Shown: one piece after another, positions 54,401 through 64,000 of the stretch
Numbering within the stretch: position 1 is the first letter of the stretch
How the letters are laid out: each line of letters starts with the position of its first letter
Source of the DNA: Amoebophrya sp. A120
Lineage: Eukaryota > Sar > Dinophyceae > Syndiniales > Amoebophryaceae
Reading direction: 5' to 3'
Length of the DNA: 64,000 nt
NCBI GenBank assembly: GCA_905178155.1
Contig: CAJINV010000004.1
Coordinates: 10,771,655 to 10,835,654 of the forward strand
Position numbers and translations under genes: made by a program
Notes under the pieces: generated by a model
Told to the model about the DNA's origin: nothing
Seen by the model: the letters and a program-made list of their open reading frames with translations, nothing else
Database searches by the model: none

Positions 54401-57400
54401 CAGGGAAGAAGCTTGCTTCGGACATCAACGGAACAAGCGTCGCCGCTGATGTTGATCCCTTCCAGCCCGAGCCGATTCTGCCGCCGAAGCCGGGGCGGGA
54501 CCTGCGCGTGCTGGTGATGAGGGACGAAGAGGCGAGGAATGAGTTTAAGTGGGAGGAGGGCACACCGGCAAAGTTCGGGAAGTTTCGCACCAACGCCGCC
54601 GCGTCAAAGTACTTGGTGCAAACTCGCCGGGGACAGGAGGGGGAACAGGAAGCGCAGCAGGTCTTTGCATTAGACGACGAAGACTATAGTGCAGCGCCAG
54701 CGGTTCTTTCTGGATTGATGTACAACACCTCCGCCGGCAAGATGAACCTCTATGGAAGCGGAGCTCCAAACAGTCCCGCTGGCACCCAGCGCACGCTGTC
54801 ACCGGAAGGCCGGGCGAGTAGCCGGGCGCAGAGTCCCACCGGTTCTCCTCGTCGCTGGGGGACGACGAGTGGCGGGACAGACAACGCCGGTTACGAAATG
54901 CTCCAACGCAAGCAAAGCACCGAATACATCCGCGCTGCCCCGGCGGTGGACGGACTGGATGGGATCGATGCTGAAGCAGGAGAGATGTTGACCTACGGTC
55001 GGGAAGATAATTCCTCTGCCTTTTTCTACATGAACGACGCGCGATTAGGTGCTTCTACTGACGCCGCCAGTGAACAACAGAGCGAAACCAGAAGCAGAAA
55101 CCAAGGGAAAATAAACAAGGAACAGGAACCGTCTAGCCAGGAAAACAACAGCAAGAACGGCACGCGCGTGGCCGCGGGGCATCCCTTGCACCAGGGCGCC
55201 GCGTCCGCGATGCACGTGGATTCCGTTTCCCGGCTGCTGAATGGCGGCAGTGTCAAAGCGCACCGTCATTCGGAGCGGGACGACCAGAAGCACCAGCACC
55301 ACCACCACAGACACCACTTGGGCAAGAAACGGGAGGACGCAGAGGACTCGTTGTCGTCGAGTAGCACGAGCTTTGAGTCCTCCGAGATCCAATCCCTCGT
55401 TCATCACGACGACGAGGGCAAGGAGGTGCCCGGGACCACGAAAGCAAAAAACGCGAACGCGAAAAATGCTACTACTCGAAAAAGTGCGCTGAAACAGCAG
55501 ACCACAGGTGACGCCCTCGATCCACCAGCGAATGTTAAAGAGCAGAAGAAAGTTGTCAAAGTGTCCGATGTCCTCGCGCGCCACGACGCCATGATGGACC
55601 GTATCGAGGAGGCGGCGCGACTGCGCAAGCAGGGAGAACTGTCGCACGATGCGGAGCGGGCAAAACACGTCGCCGACGCGGGCAAGCACGTGTTGAAGAT
55701 GGTGGTCGGCGCGTCTTCTCCGCCCGCCCGCCCGGGAGAAGTTGTAACTGCTACAACAGAGAATAAGAATATCATCACGGAACAAAACGTTGACGCAAGA
55801 ATCGAGCCCGACCACGATTTCGACCTGTACAGTGACCGCGGGCATTCGGACGAGGATTTACGGGACCCGCATGCCCACCTGTTCGCGGGCGGGGACCACG
55901 ACTTCCCGCACGTGGCCATGAAGCCGTTGCAGATCAGGGGGCACCTGCCGGAGGACAACGTGGCCCCGCAAACCCCGCCGCACCCGGGCTTAGATCCGCC
56001 CCGGATCGAGATCGAGCCGCTGGTGGATCCGGTACGGCGGATTCTGCTCGCCGAGAAACCCCAGCTGGACAACATGTGCGGTCCGCCGAAATCGGCGTTG
56101 GAAAGCTTCCTGGAGACCGGGGAGCGGCTGAGCCGCAGCAGCGCCGTGGACCAAACCCTGGTGGACTTGACGCAGTTCTTGGAGGAGATCAAGGCGGAGG
56201 ACAAGTACGCGATGACCCTGCTGAGCCCACCGACCAGGTCGCGGTCTCCCTCTCCACGCGCCGGTGGTGCAGGATGGAATGGTTCGAAAGATTATACGCA
56301 AGCGACTACGTCGACATTCGCAAGTCATGCCAAAAGAAGTGCCAGTACACCAAAACCCGGATTGTCCGCGGTGATGCAGGGGGAGCAGGAGCCGACGATT
56401 CACATCATCATCGATGCGTGCGGCAGCTTCTCGGGGCAGACGGGGAAGGACGTCTACAGCTTGCGGAGTGCCAGCAACGCGAGCAACAATAGAACTACAT
56501 CGGGAAATAAAAATAATAACAAGGTGAAAAGCGATCAACTACTGCTTTCTGCGTCAGCGCGGTCCCGCAGTCTGTCCAGCGAGAAAAGCTTGACGCACCG
56601 CACCACCGCGGGCGTGTACCTGACCACCGCGACCACGGACAGAGGTGTCCTTCGGGATAGAAGTGGGACGCAGGTAATGTTGCAAGAGGTGATGGCGGTG
56701 AATGGGGAACACTTGGGGCACTTAACCTGGGAGCAGCTCCGGGACAGCGACGCGGCACGGGAGCTGATCGCGGAAAATGTGAAGTGTGACAAACTGGACA
56801 AAAAAGCCCGCCGGAAGTCCGCGAGGCGGCGGAGTTTGGAAGGAGGAGCGTGTCGTGGGACTACTTCGCCGAGAACAAATTATAACGTAGACAACAGCAT
56901 GCTGTCATCCACCGCGAGCAATTATTATCCCTATGATACTGCAAATGCTATGGCTAATGTCTCCGACGGTCTCGACGTTCTTCCGGAGTACCAGGGCGAG
57001 CCTTTCATTCCGTTCGAGCAGGACGAGGAAGACAAAGCGCTCCGGCTTGTGGGCCCGGTCGGGGTAGTGCCGAAACTGAATCTTTTGGAGGGCGCCGAGG
57101 TGGACGAGAAAACATCAAAGACGAAGCGACCCAAGAAGCGCGAGCCAGCGGGGTTTCAACTGGTAGAAGAGACTGCAGAGATGACCGACGGCAAGCAGAA
57201 CAACCTGGCACTAGACACGCAGCAAGGTCGTGGAACCATTGCTACGCCGCCGACCTCAACCCGCGTACCGGGCCTGACGACCCCTCGGCTGACCCACCCG
57301 GCTTCGAAGTTGGAAAACAAAACGTTCACGAGCGGGGAAATTTCGCAGACCACACCGGCGGCGGGCCAAAGCGGCATTTTTCACCAGGCACACCTGCAGC

Positions 57401-58794
57401 AGCACCACACCCACAGCCTGGTCGCGCCGCACGCACTCGCACTGCAGCTGCCGCACGCGAAGGCGCCGAGCCGTACCGTGCAGAGCCACTTGGCCCGATC
57501 GAGGTTGACGGGCGGGGGTGGGGCGTTCATGACTACAAGACCGAGCAATAGAGCCGCTTCGACTGTTGTTCATCCCGCTGCATCAGCAATATCCGCCGCG
57601 ACTGCGATGAATTACCCTGCTGTGAGTGCAACAGCACCCCTCTCCCCGCAGTCCGGCGTTCTGACGCCATCGAACCACCCCCCGTCGCTGTACCCGAGAA
57701 ACGACGCGCCGATTTTGATGCACCAGACGGGTGAACAAGCAGGCGCCTCGCCGTTTTTTGTGAATCAAACGCCGCTGGTGCCCATGGCGGCGAAGCAAGC
57801 GCTGCGGGGAAGTCTGGCGGGCGTGAACACGGCACGACGGGGGAGTCGAATTTCGACTGGCGGAGGAACTCCTGCCGCGTTCTTCGGTTCTGTGCGTGAC
57901 ATGTTTAGTTCCATGTTCTCCTTCACATCGACGTCACAGCAGCACCAAAGCCAAAGCTTGTGGTCACCACAAGAACATCTTCTCGGTGCTGGAGCTGGTG
58001 CAATGCAACTACCTCTACAATATCAGCCGGACGGAGCAGTTTTTGTTCCGCTGAAGACCAATCCGGACGCACTGGCGGGGGAGATGACGCGGATTTTTGA
58101 ACAGCAGCGGCAGCATGGGAACGACCTGTCGGCGAGGCTGACGCAAGCCGGCACACGCGCGGCGACCGCGAGTCTGCCCGCCAGTCCACGGGTGCGATTG
58201 GACGACATCGCGGGAGCGGTTTTCGGGAAGGGTAATAATGTAGTGGAGGAAGAAGGCGACGACGAAAGTAGAGAACGGGAAACCAGGGAGCAGAATGGCG
58301 CTTCCCAGTCTTCTTCTGAACAGTGCTCGTCCTCCAGCAGCTCCTCCGCATCAACCTGGCAAGAAGATACAGCAAGGGAAGATGAGGGTAAGAACAGGAA
58401 GAGAAACAAGAAAGCAAAGAGACCAGTAAAAACCGCCGGTCGTGGAGGTGCTAAAATCCAGGTTCCGCTACAAGCCGGAGCCTTCTCTAGTTCCGCTTCC
58501 ACTCAAAGACGAGCCTCGCCTTTCGTGCTGGCGGCGAAAAAAGGTAAAGGAGCTGCAGCAGCTTCGCAGAAAGAGAAAGAGAAAGTAAACACTAGGGCAG
58601 ACGAGTGGGAAAACTTGCACGCGGCAAACCACACCAAGAGCTTGCACGAAAAAAACTTCGTGCCGAAAATGTTTAAAGCAAGGCCTTCGCCGGAGGAACA
58701 TGCAAAAACGGTATTTGAAAGGAAGCTAGAGAAGGGCCTACTGGAGCTGGAAGAGAAAATGAGCCGAGCGCAGACGCTCTTAGGGAGGAAATAG
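45411..58794 (+). CDS. Giant FHA-domain protein
   Basis: FHA domains bind phosphothreonine peptides, so this is probably a scaffold in phospho-signalling; the rest of its role is unknown. Exons: 45411-46746, 47031-48383 and 51509-58794, about 3,300 residues. The FHA domain lies at about residues 320-450: RVTVSVGSSLDHNDVVVRGLGVASHHCQVF, with the ligand-loop Ser/His, an acidic loop insert, VTVNGDPVPLFSVLKLNLGDIVVLG, then SSVFLQV after the first intron. The rest is mostly low complexity: acidic N-terminus, Ser/Thr/Gln-rich middle, His-rich clusters (HHQHRHHHHAHH), and a basic patch KARRKSARRRS. A few segments look folded, such as FFLVKIGQDRFCRIDYAFGN and a region around VSLYCGNFDPG. The third exon is one uninterrupted 7.3-kb frame. 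Intron 1 is a family A element; intron 2 is GT-AG in phase 1, rejoining at Gly. No motor or kinase domain is seen. Confidence 0.82.
46747..47025 (+). mobile_element. Family A introner-like element in the FHA domain
   Basis: Family A ends, flanked by ATCCT at 46742-46746 and 47026-47030. Removal joins VVLGSSVFLQVVDF in frame. Confidence 0.9.
48489..48579. repeat. 91-bp repeat, copy 2, ending at the assembly gap
   Basis: It appears identical to 21674-21764. The matching sequence runs right up to the first N, so the repeat may continue into the gap. Confidence 0.9.
48580..48679. other. Assembly gap of 100 N
   Basis: Exactly 100 N, a typical scaffold placeholder of unknown true length. It lies between two repeats. 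Confidence 0.99.
48680..49320. repeat. Tandem array of a 73-bp unit with two palindromes each
   Basis: CCAGTCCTAG starts recur at about 48690, 48763, 48836, 48915 and 48988 (spacing 73, 73, 79, 73), then decay. Each unit has CCTAGTTTCAGACTAGG and TCTCCCGTTCCGGAGAGGGA, both self-complementary. Weaker echoes continue to about 49830. Confidence 0.88.
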
Positions 58795-59417
58795 TTCTAG
58801 TAGTTTGTCGATGAAACTGTACGGACTATATACCCACTGGCTTTTTCGAGAAGTTCGGAATTTTCATCAAAAGCTGTTTCCTCGCCCAAAAAGGTTAGAT
58901 TTCTCGTACACCGACATATATTTCAACATTTTGGTACTAGAGATAATGCCCGCTGTGTATGATCTACTTAAGCATGTTGATGCTCGAGGAAATTTGCCGT
59001 TTCAAAATCAAACTTGTGCGTTTTTGCAGCCATTTGATCATGGCTTTTCTTGGAGTTGGAAAATGAAGTTTCAAAAGAAACAGCCCCTCTTGGAGGTTCG
59101 AAAAGCATTGGGTGCAGGAGGTGCACCAGATGTTCATCTCGTTGGATACTTTAGTGGAATCGGGTGAGTGTCGTAGCCATTTTGGTCTCCATGACCTTCC
59201 TTTCCGAAGATCAAGACGGCTTCTCCTACGGGACCAGTCCCTGTTTTCAGAAAATATCATTCTCCATTGTGAAGTCAACTTTTTTGTGACGATCGAAAAG
59301 CAAAAGAAACATCGCGATCGCTTCTTGTTTTTCGCAACATGACGTGTGCGGCCTGGAAGTCGCAACCTTACATAACGAAGTCATTTTTTCATTTCCTCGT
59401 TCTTCCAAGTTGAGAGA
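58795..59417. other. Intergenic region before the dioxygenase-aldolase gene
   Basis: No supported gene. A 120-codon frame at 58805-59167 lacks any recognisable feature. A short spliced-leader-like match is listed separately. Confidence 0.45.
59172..59185 (+). other. 14-base match to the dinoflagellate spliced leader core
   Basis: CGTAGCCATTTTGG equals the centre of the known dinoflagellate spliced leader (CCGTAGCCATTTTGGCTCAAG). The following bases do not match. It lies 230 bases upstream of the ATG at 59418. It could be a relic of a trans-spliced message or chance. Confidence 0.3.
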
Positions 59418-62400
59418 ATGCAGCACGTGCGACCTTTATCCCGTTTTTCGTGCCATCCGCGGCCACGGGCGGCGAAGTTGCTTTCGCGAGATCAACATTA
59501 CAGGTCTGCTGGTTCTCGCACCCGGTTCTTGTACGACGACCTCACACCTGGTGGACGTGCGGAACAAAGGTCCTTCGCGACTGCCAGCGCTAGTAGTACG
59601 AGCGCCGTTGAGCCCAGCTTTCTAGACCGCCATGCCGAAATGCAGCACGCCAACCGTTCCATGCTCCGTCCCTATCAGCACCTGCGACTACATAGTGGCG
59701 ACAGCTTTGGGGCGGTTGGTCCAGCAGGTGTAGCGACAAGCTCTGCGGGTGCAGCAGCTGCAACAAGTGTTTCTTTACAAAACAACCCCTGGTTGCCGTC
59801 GTCCGAGACAATGCCAAAATCCGTACCGCTCGCAATGCCCAAGTTGGTCGTCGAGCCTTCGAGGTCGACAAAGATAAACGCAACTTCTACGCCTTCACCG
59901 GCCGATTGGCTCCGGGAGATGCGCAGTATTCTGGATTCGAGGCTGCACGTGACGGGGGCGATTTTGTTCCGTAACGTGCTCTCCGACAAGTTCGGTTTTC
60001 ACGACGTCACCAGCCAGCTTGGCTATCCGCCGATCAACAGCTACGCCGGCGGGGCCGCGCTGCGGGAGGAGGTGGGAGCCGATGGAACAAAGGCGGAGAC
60101 TGATGATGAAACAGCTCCCGCCTCCAAGGGACCTCAACATCAAGCCGTGTCAGCGCCGGCAGCCGCTGCGGTTTTCACTGCCTCTGACGAGCTGCCAGTT
60201 GTGATATTGGAGCCACACCAAGAGGCGAGCTACATGCCGAGCTACCCGCAGAAATTTTTTCTCTATTGTTCCGTCCCCGCTGTGGAAGGCGGGGAGAGCT
60301 GCGTCACGGACATGCGCGCGGTCACGGCGGATCTCCTGGCAGAGAAGCCTGAGCTGATGGAAAAATTGAAGCGAAAGAAGGTCCGCTACATTTTCCGCAT
60401 GGGCGCGGATAGTGCGGCCTATTACAACTGGCCCAAGCAGCTGGGAAACGGAACGGCGGACAAAGAAGCCGTGGAAAAAATGCTACACGAAAGGTACGTA
60501 TCAAATGCAAAAATGTCTGGGTCTGGAAGAATGCAAGATTTGTCATGCATATTTCTCATGACCCATAATGCCTGGAATGCGTGACCTAGCATCGTAGACT
60601 TTTAGAAAGCTTCCCGATACACCTTCCGCATGAGAAATGCCCTGTCCGTGTAGCACAAACTGCACCCCTCTTGCTGGTCATGCAATACAAATTTTCTTAG
60701 AGTCCGAAAACAGCATGACAAGTTGCAATCTTCCAGACCCAGACATTTTTGCAGTTGATAGTACGTCAATCGCGACTTGCGGACGAACTGGTCCGACAAC
60801 GCTACGGGGCGAGGTTTAGTAAAAGAATTATTGTCCTCGTCTTCTTCGGATAACTCTACTAGTAGAGGTAAATCCCTGCCGCTGCCGGAGCTGGAATTCT
60901 CCTACACAAACGAAGCTTTTGTTGAGCACCCCACGACGGGCGAGATACTTTTCTTCAACCAGGCTGCGGTCTGTCACAGCAGCTACTTCAGCTACCACCC
61001 CGATTGGAAACCGGTCACCAAGTCCGCGACGGTACCCGGAGGTAAAAATCACGAGGACAAGACGAGAGACCACGATGTTCCCCGTTGGATCCGCATTTCG
61101 GAAAACAACACAGCACAATACGCCCCGTTCGACACGTGTTTCGGTGACGGGGAGCCGTTTAGTGAAGATGACGTCAGTTCCATCCGGCGAACCGTCTGGA
61201 AGCACACGATCGCGCTAAAGGCAGAAAAGCACGACTTGTTGGTGTTGGACAATTTGCTGGCCGCACACGGCAGGTTTGGCTGGGACGGCGACAAATTCGA
61301 GCGGAAGCTGCAGGTTAGCTTGATGGAACCGGGGATGTGGGGGCGCAGCGAAAACAATAGTGCGACCACAGAAGTCGAAGAGGGAGCAGGAGAACCTTTC
61401 AAAGAAGTTGCGCCAAATAAACTAACAGCCGAAGCAGCTAGCACCCAGGAAATCAATCTTCCGAGCTCGTCTACTTCCCCCTTCGGCATCTTTCCCGCGC
61501 CGGCGAACGCGGACTCGCCGGCATTACTGCCCTCCCTGCTTCATCAACTACCGGACTTCAACGGGCTGCTAGTTTTCCGGAATGCTGGGTCGGTGTTCGC
61601 GAAAAACCTGCAGGAAGCGATTTTAGCAGCTGCTGCTGATGATGAAAATGGTACAAGGGGATCTTCTGCTAGCGACCCGCCCTCGTCAGTTCTTCTTGCA
61701 AAGGAGTTGTTCGGTCTCGACCGGGCAAGCACCACGAAGTGCATCTTCATTGAGGACGTGGACAACTGCAAATCTGCGTCTGCGCCCTTCGAACTTGTCG
61801 CCAAGCCAACATCTTCTACTTCTACTGCAAGCTGCCCTGACAGCACGACAAGTGATGTTCTTTTTGAGGACGCCGCGAAGAAAACAACGCCACCTTCCCT
61901 CGTGCTGCACCCGCTGCATGGGCGCATGAGTGTCACGAGCGCTGCCTTGGCTGACGCCACCGGACTGGTCCTGAAACCGAAAAATGCACCAGCCACGACA
62001 ATGTTAAAACAAGGCAGTAGTTTTTCTGCAGATAATGCTAAGATCAAACTGCAGCCCAACGACGTGATTCTGGTTGACCGTTTGCTCGCCGACATCGAGG
62101 AACTACCCGGCGCGGCGATCGTCGTGGGAGGGGGTAGCAGCAGCACGGCACCAGCGCGCCACCAGGGTAGTGACATATCAAATGCAAATAGTTCTGGCTC
62201 TGCATGACAAACTTTGTCTGGGAAGTCTGTCTGACAGACTTGAGAGCCATGCTGGCCGAGCATGAGAAGCTTTGCATTCTTCCAGACCTCCCAGACATAT
62301 TTGCTTTTGCAATGCATAGAATGCATATGACAGCGCATCAAGAACTACTATGACGGCACCTGTACAACTATCCTGGTCCGAATCCCGGGCAGATCTCTGG

Positions 62401-63348
62401 TCCAGCGCGGAGAAGTTTACGACCCACGTTACCGAGCACTTTCACCCGAAAAACCCCTTCAACTACGTGCAGCCCTTCAGTCTGCTGTCCTCCCTCGAGA
62501 AGGATATCGAGCTGAAGCGTGACATGGCCCGGGCGCACCGGTTGTTGAACCACTTCGAGCTCGACGAGCTGGTCTGGAACCACGTGTCCGGGCGGTCGTT
62601 TGCGCGGAAAAACCGTTTTTTCATCAGTAACGGGGACAAGACCTTCGAGCAAATGTGCGAACAGGACATGGTCCTGGAGTCGAACGGCAGCAACCAAACC
62701 GGGCAGGTGATCCACGGCGCGGTCTACATGGCGCGGCCGGACGTGAACGCGATCGTGCACGCGCACAGCCCCGCCGTGGTGGCCTGCTGTTGCCTGAAGA
62801 ACGGGCTGGAGATCCTCGATCAGCGGGGCGGGGGGCACTTGCACCGGATCGTGTACTATGACTGGAATGGGATCTCCGACAGTCTGGAAAAGGAGTGCCG
62901 CCTGTTCATGGAATGCGTCGCGTTCGAAAAAGTGAATACAATCATGCTGAAGCACCACGGAGCGCTGGTGCTCGGCGGCACGTATCCTGTGCAAAAGTAT
63001 CGCACTCGTAGTAATTGCATTCATGCATTACACTCAAGGCAAAGAAATCAGCATTACAAATTTAATTTGTAATGCTGGGCTAATTTGTAATGCAATTTAT
63101 ACTAGTGCGATGCTTTTGCATTGCATAGCACGGTGCGGGAGGCCTTCGTGAACTACTTCTACTTGGAGCGACTGTGCGAAAACTGGCTCAAGGTGAACGC
63201 CAGCAACCTGGAAATCGAGCGGCCGAAAGCCGAAGTGGCGCAGGAGAGCGCGGCGTTTTTCGATTTGCCGCAGTACAAGGCGGGGAACAAGGAGTGGGCG
63301 CCCCTTGCGGCGATGGTGCATCGGAACTTGGGTGGAATACAGTTTTGA
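59418..63348 (+). CDS. TauD/TfdA-type dioxygenase fused to a class II aldolase domain
   Basis: The first domain is an Fe(II)/2-oxoglutarate dioxygenase; the second resembles class II aldolase/adducin proteins. The substrate is unknown. Exons: 59418-60499, 60767-62175, 62333-62982 and 63133-63348. The ATG at 59418 begins an Arg-rich stretch (MQHVRPLSRFSCHPRPRAAK) that could be an organelle-targeting peptide. Dioxygenase motifs: GAILFRNV, the metal ligands in EPHQEASY (H-x-E), FFLYCSVPAVEGGESCVTDMRA, HPTTGEILFFNQ, DNLLAAHGRFGW (distal His) and the Arg of ERKLQVSL. A linker domain (61440-62160) is unrecognised. The aldolase part has LVWNHVSGRS, IHGAVYMARPDVNAIVHAHSP (HxH) and MLKHHGALVLGGT (third His), then the helix VREAFVNYFYLERLC and the stop at 63348. 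All three introns are introner-like and all joins keep the frame, so both domains are one protein by inference. Confidence 0.88.
60500..60761 (+). mobile_element. Family A introner-like element in the dioxygenase
   Basis: Full family A ends, flanked by TACGT at 60495-60499 and 60762-60766. The join reads HERYVNRDLRTNW. Confidence 0.93.
62176..62327 (+). mobile_element. Family A-like short element between the two enzyme domains
   Basis: The left ATCAAATGCAAATAGTTCTG and the right CCCAGACATATTTGC are family A-like. It is flanked by TGACA at 62171-62175 and 62328-62332. Removal fuses the dioxygenase frame to the aldolase frame (GSDSASRTTMTAP). It is 152 bp, shortened inside. Confidence 0.8.
62983..63127 (+). 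mobile_element. Family E introner-like element
   Basis: The ends TGCAAAAGTATCGCAC and GTGCGATGCTTTTGCA are inverted. It is flanked by GCACG at 62978-62982 and 63128-63132. The join reads LVLGGTVREAFVNY. At 145 bp it is the smallest copy seen. Confidence 0.83.
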
Positions 63349-64000
63349 TTGATAAAAAGAACGAACAAATCTACGGTGGCACAAACTGACACTTCGCTTC
63401 TGTTTCGACCACCACTTACTGGGTTAGCTCGAAAGAGGCGCTGTTAGTTCACTTTATTTCTGAAAAACTAGATAAAAACACGAACAACCCAAACTCGTTT
63501 TTGTTTTTGGCGCAACAAGAAAAAATTACAGCATTTTGACTTTTTTTTACCGCGTTGGAAAATTAACGCAGGAGATGCACGCAACATCAGATGAATGCCA
63601 AGAAAAAATCCACGCGTGCCCTCGATCGTCCGTGTCCAGCAACATGAAGAAATCTTCAACTTGTTTAGGTAGTGATCTTATCAAGAGATTGATACTATGA
63701 ACGAACAACACTAAACATTTTGAATCGATTCTGTGTTGTGACCGGAGCGATTTGTGTTTGATTGGTTCCTGCATTCTGCTTTTGACCGGATCGCTCTCGG
63801 GGGTAAGTAAGCCTCAGTTTTGCTTTTGACGCAGTATACTTTTGGAAATTTTTACCGAAAAATGTCTGTAGCGTCCGGTCAGAGGGAGGGCTCCCTACCT
63901 TGCTAGTAGAGTGGCTGCTTAAGTACACAAATAAAAAAATCAAGCTGTGCCCGGCTGGCTTCATTTTTCCATCCGGTAGTTCTGGTCGCTTCCTCGGATG
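63349..64000. other. Downstream flank with no gene recognised
   Basis: AT-rich. Short frames on both strands have no supporting feature. Confidence 0.5.

Noticed and set aside
55045-56204. Two long minus-strand frames of 266 codons each within the FHA gene
   Set aside because: Both are antisense to the open 7.3-kb exon and share its repeat composition; no motif is seen.
58805-59167. 120-codon plus-strand frame after the FHA gene
   Set aside because: No family, no domain, and it is unremarkable in an AT-rich spacer.
1-64000. CRISPR arrays, bacterial operons, tRNA or rRNA genes
   Set aside because: No regular short repeats with unique spacers, no ribosome-binding sites, and no cloverleaf or rRNA sequence could be recognised by eye; a tRNA search program would be needed to exclude one firmly.

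Overview
The window looks like nuclear DNA of a protist alveolate, most probably a syndinian or other dinoflagellate-lineage genome. Nothing in it is bacterial: genes are split into many short exons, there are no operons, and LTR retrotransposons are present. The strongest lineage hint is that conserved genes are interrupted, at codon-level precision, by short repeated elements with terminal inverted repeats and 5-7 bp target-site duplications. These match 'introner' elements as I recall them from Amoebophrya and some other protists. A plant/alveolate-type telomere motif (CCCTAAA) also occurs inside one intron. The species call is inference.

Layout. 1-7.6 kb: the 3' part of a Ty3/Gypsy-like element (integrase, split by a GC-rich insert with a minisatellite), then unknown coiled-coil ORFs and a polypurine tract followed by a presumed LTR start. 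7.6-9.8 kb: a long Gly/Pro-rich, gag-like reading frame with one frameshift. 10.4-13.4 kb, minus strand: a degenerate Ty1/Copia element (integrase tail, reverse transcriptase, RNase H). 14.3-15.0 kb: a small element with inverted ends. 15.2-32.1 kb, plus strand: a myotubularin-type phosphoinositide 3-phosphatase in more than 20 exons, with a long disordered Gly/Ala/Pro-rich N-terminal extension. Its largest intron holds repeats, a nested minus-strand coding fragment and a 97-bp-arm hairpin.

33.1-38.8 kb: CTNNBL1 (beta-catenin-like 1, a PRP19/CDC5L-complex spliceosome protein). 39.6-44.2 kb: a CDK of the CDK9/CDK12 type. 45.4-58.8 kb: a very large FHA-domain protein (about 3,300 residues), including one exon of 7.3 kb. 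Its second intron contains an assembly gap and a tandem array of palindromic repeats. 59.4-63.3 kb: a TauD/TfdA-type dioxygenase joined in frame to a class II aldolase domain.

All five cellular genes lie on the plus strand. At least five sequence families of introner-like elements (A-E here) account for many of their introns. In most copies, removing the element plus one copy of its target duplication restores the conserved protein exactly. Several sit inside catalytic motifs (HRDL|K of the kinase; an A-like degenerate intron splits HCSDGW|DR of the phosphatase). This is the most striking system in the window.
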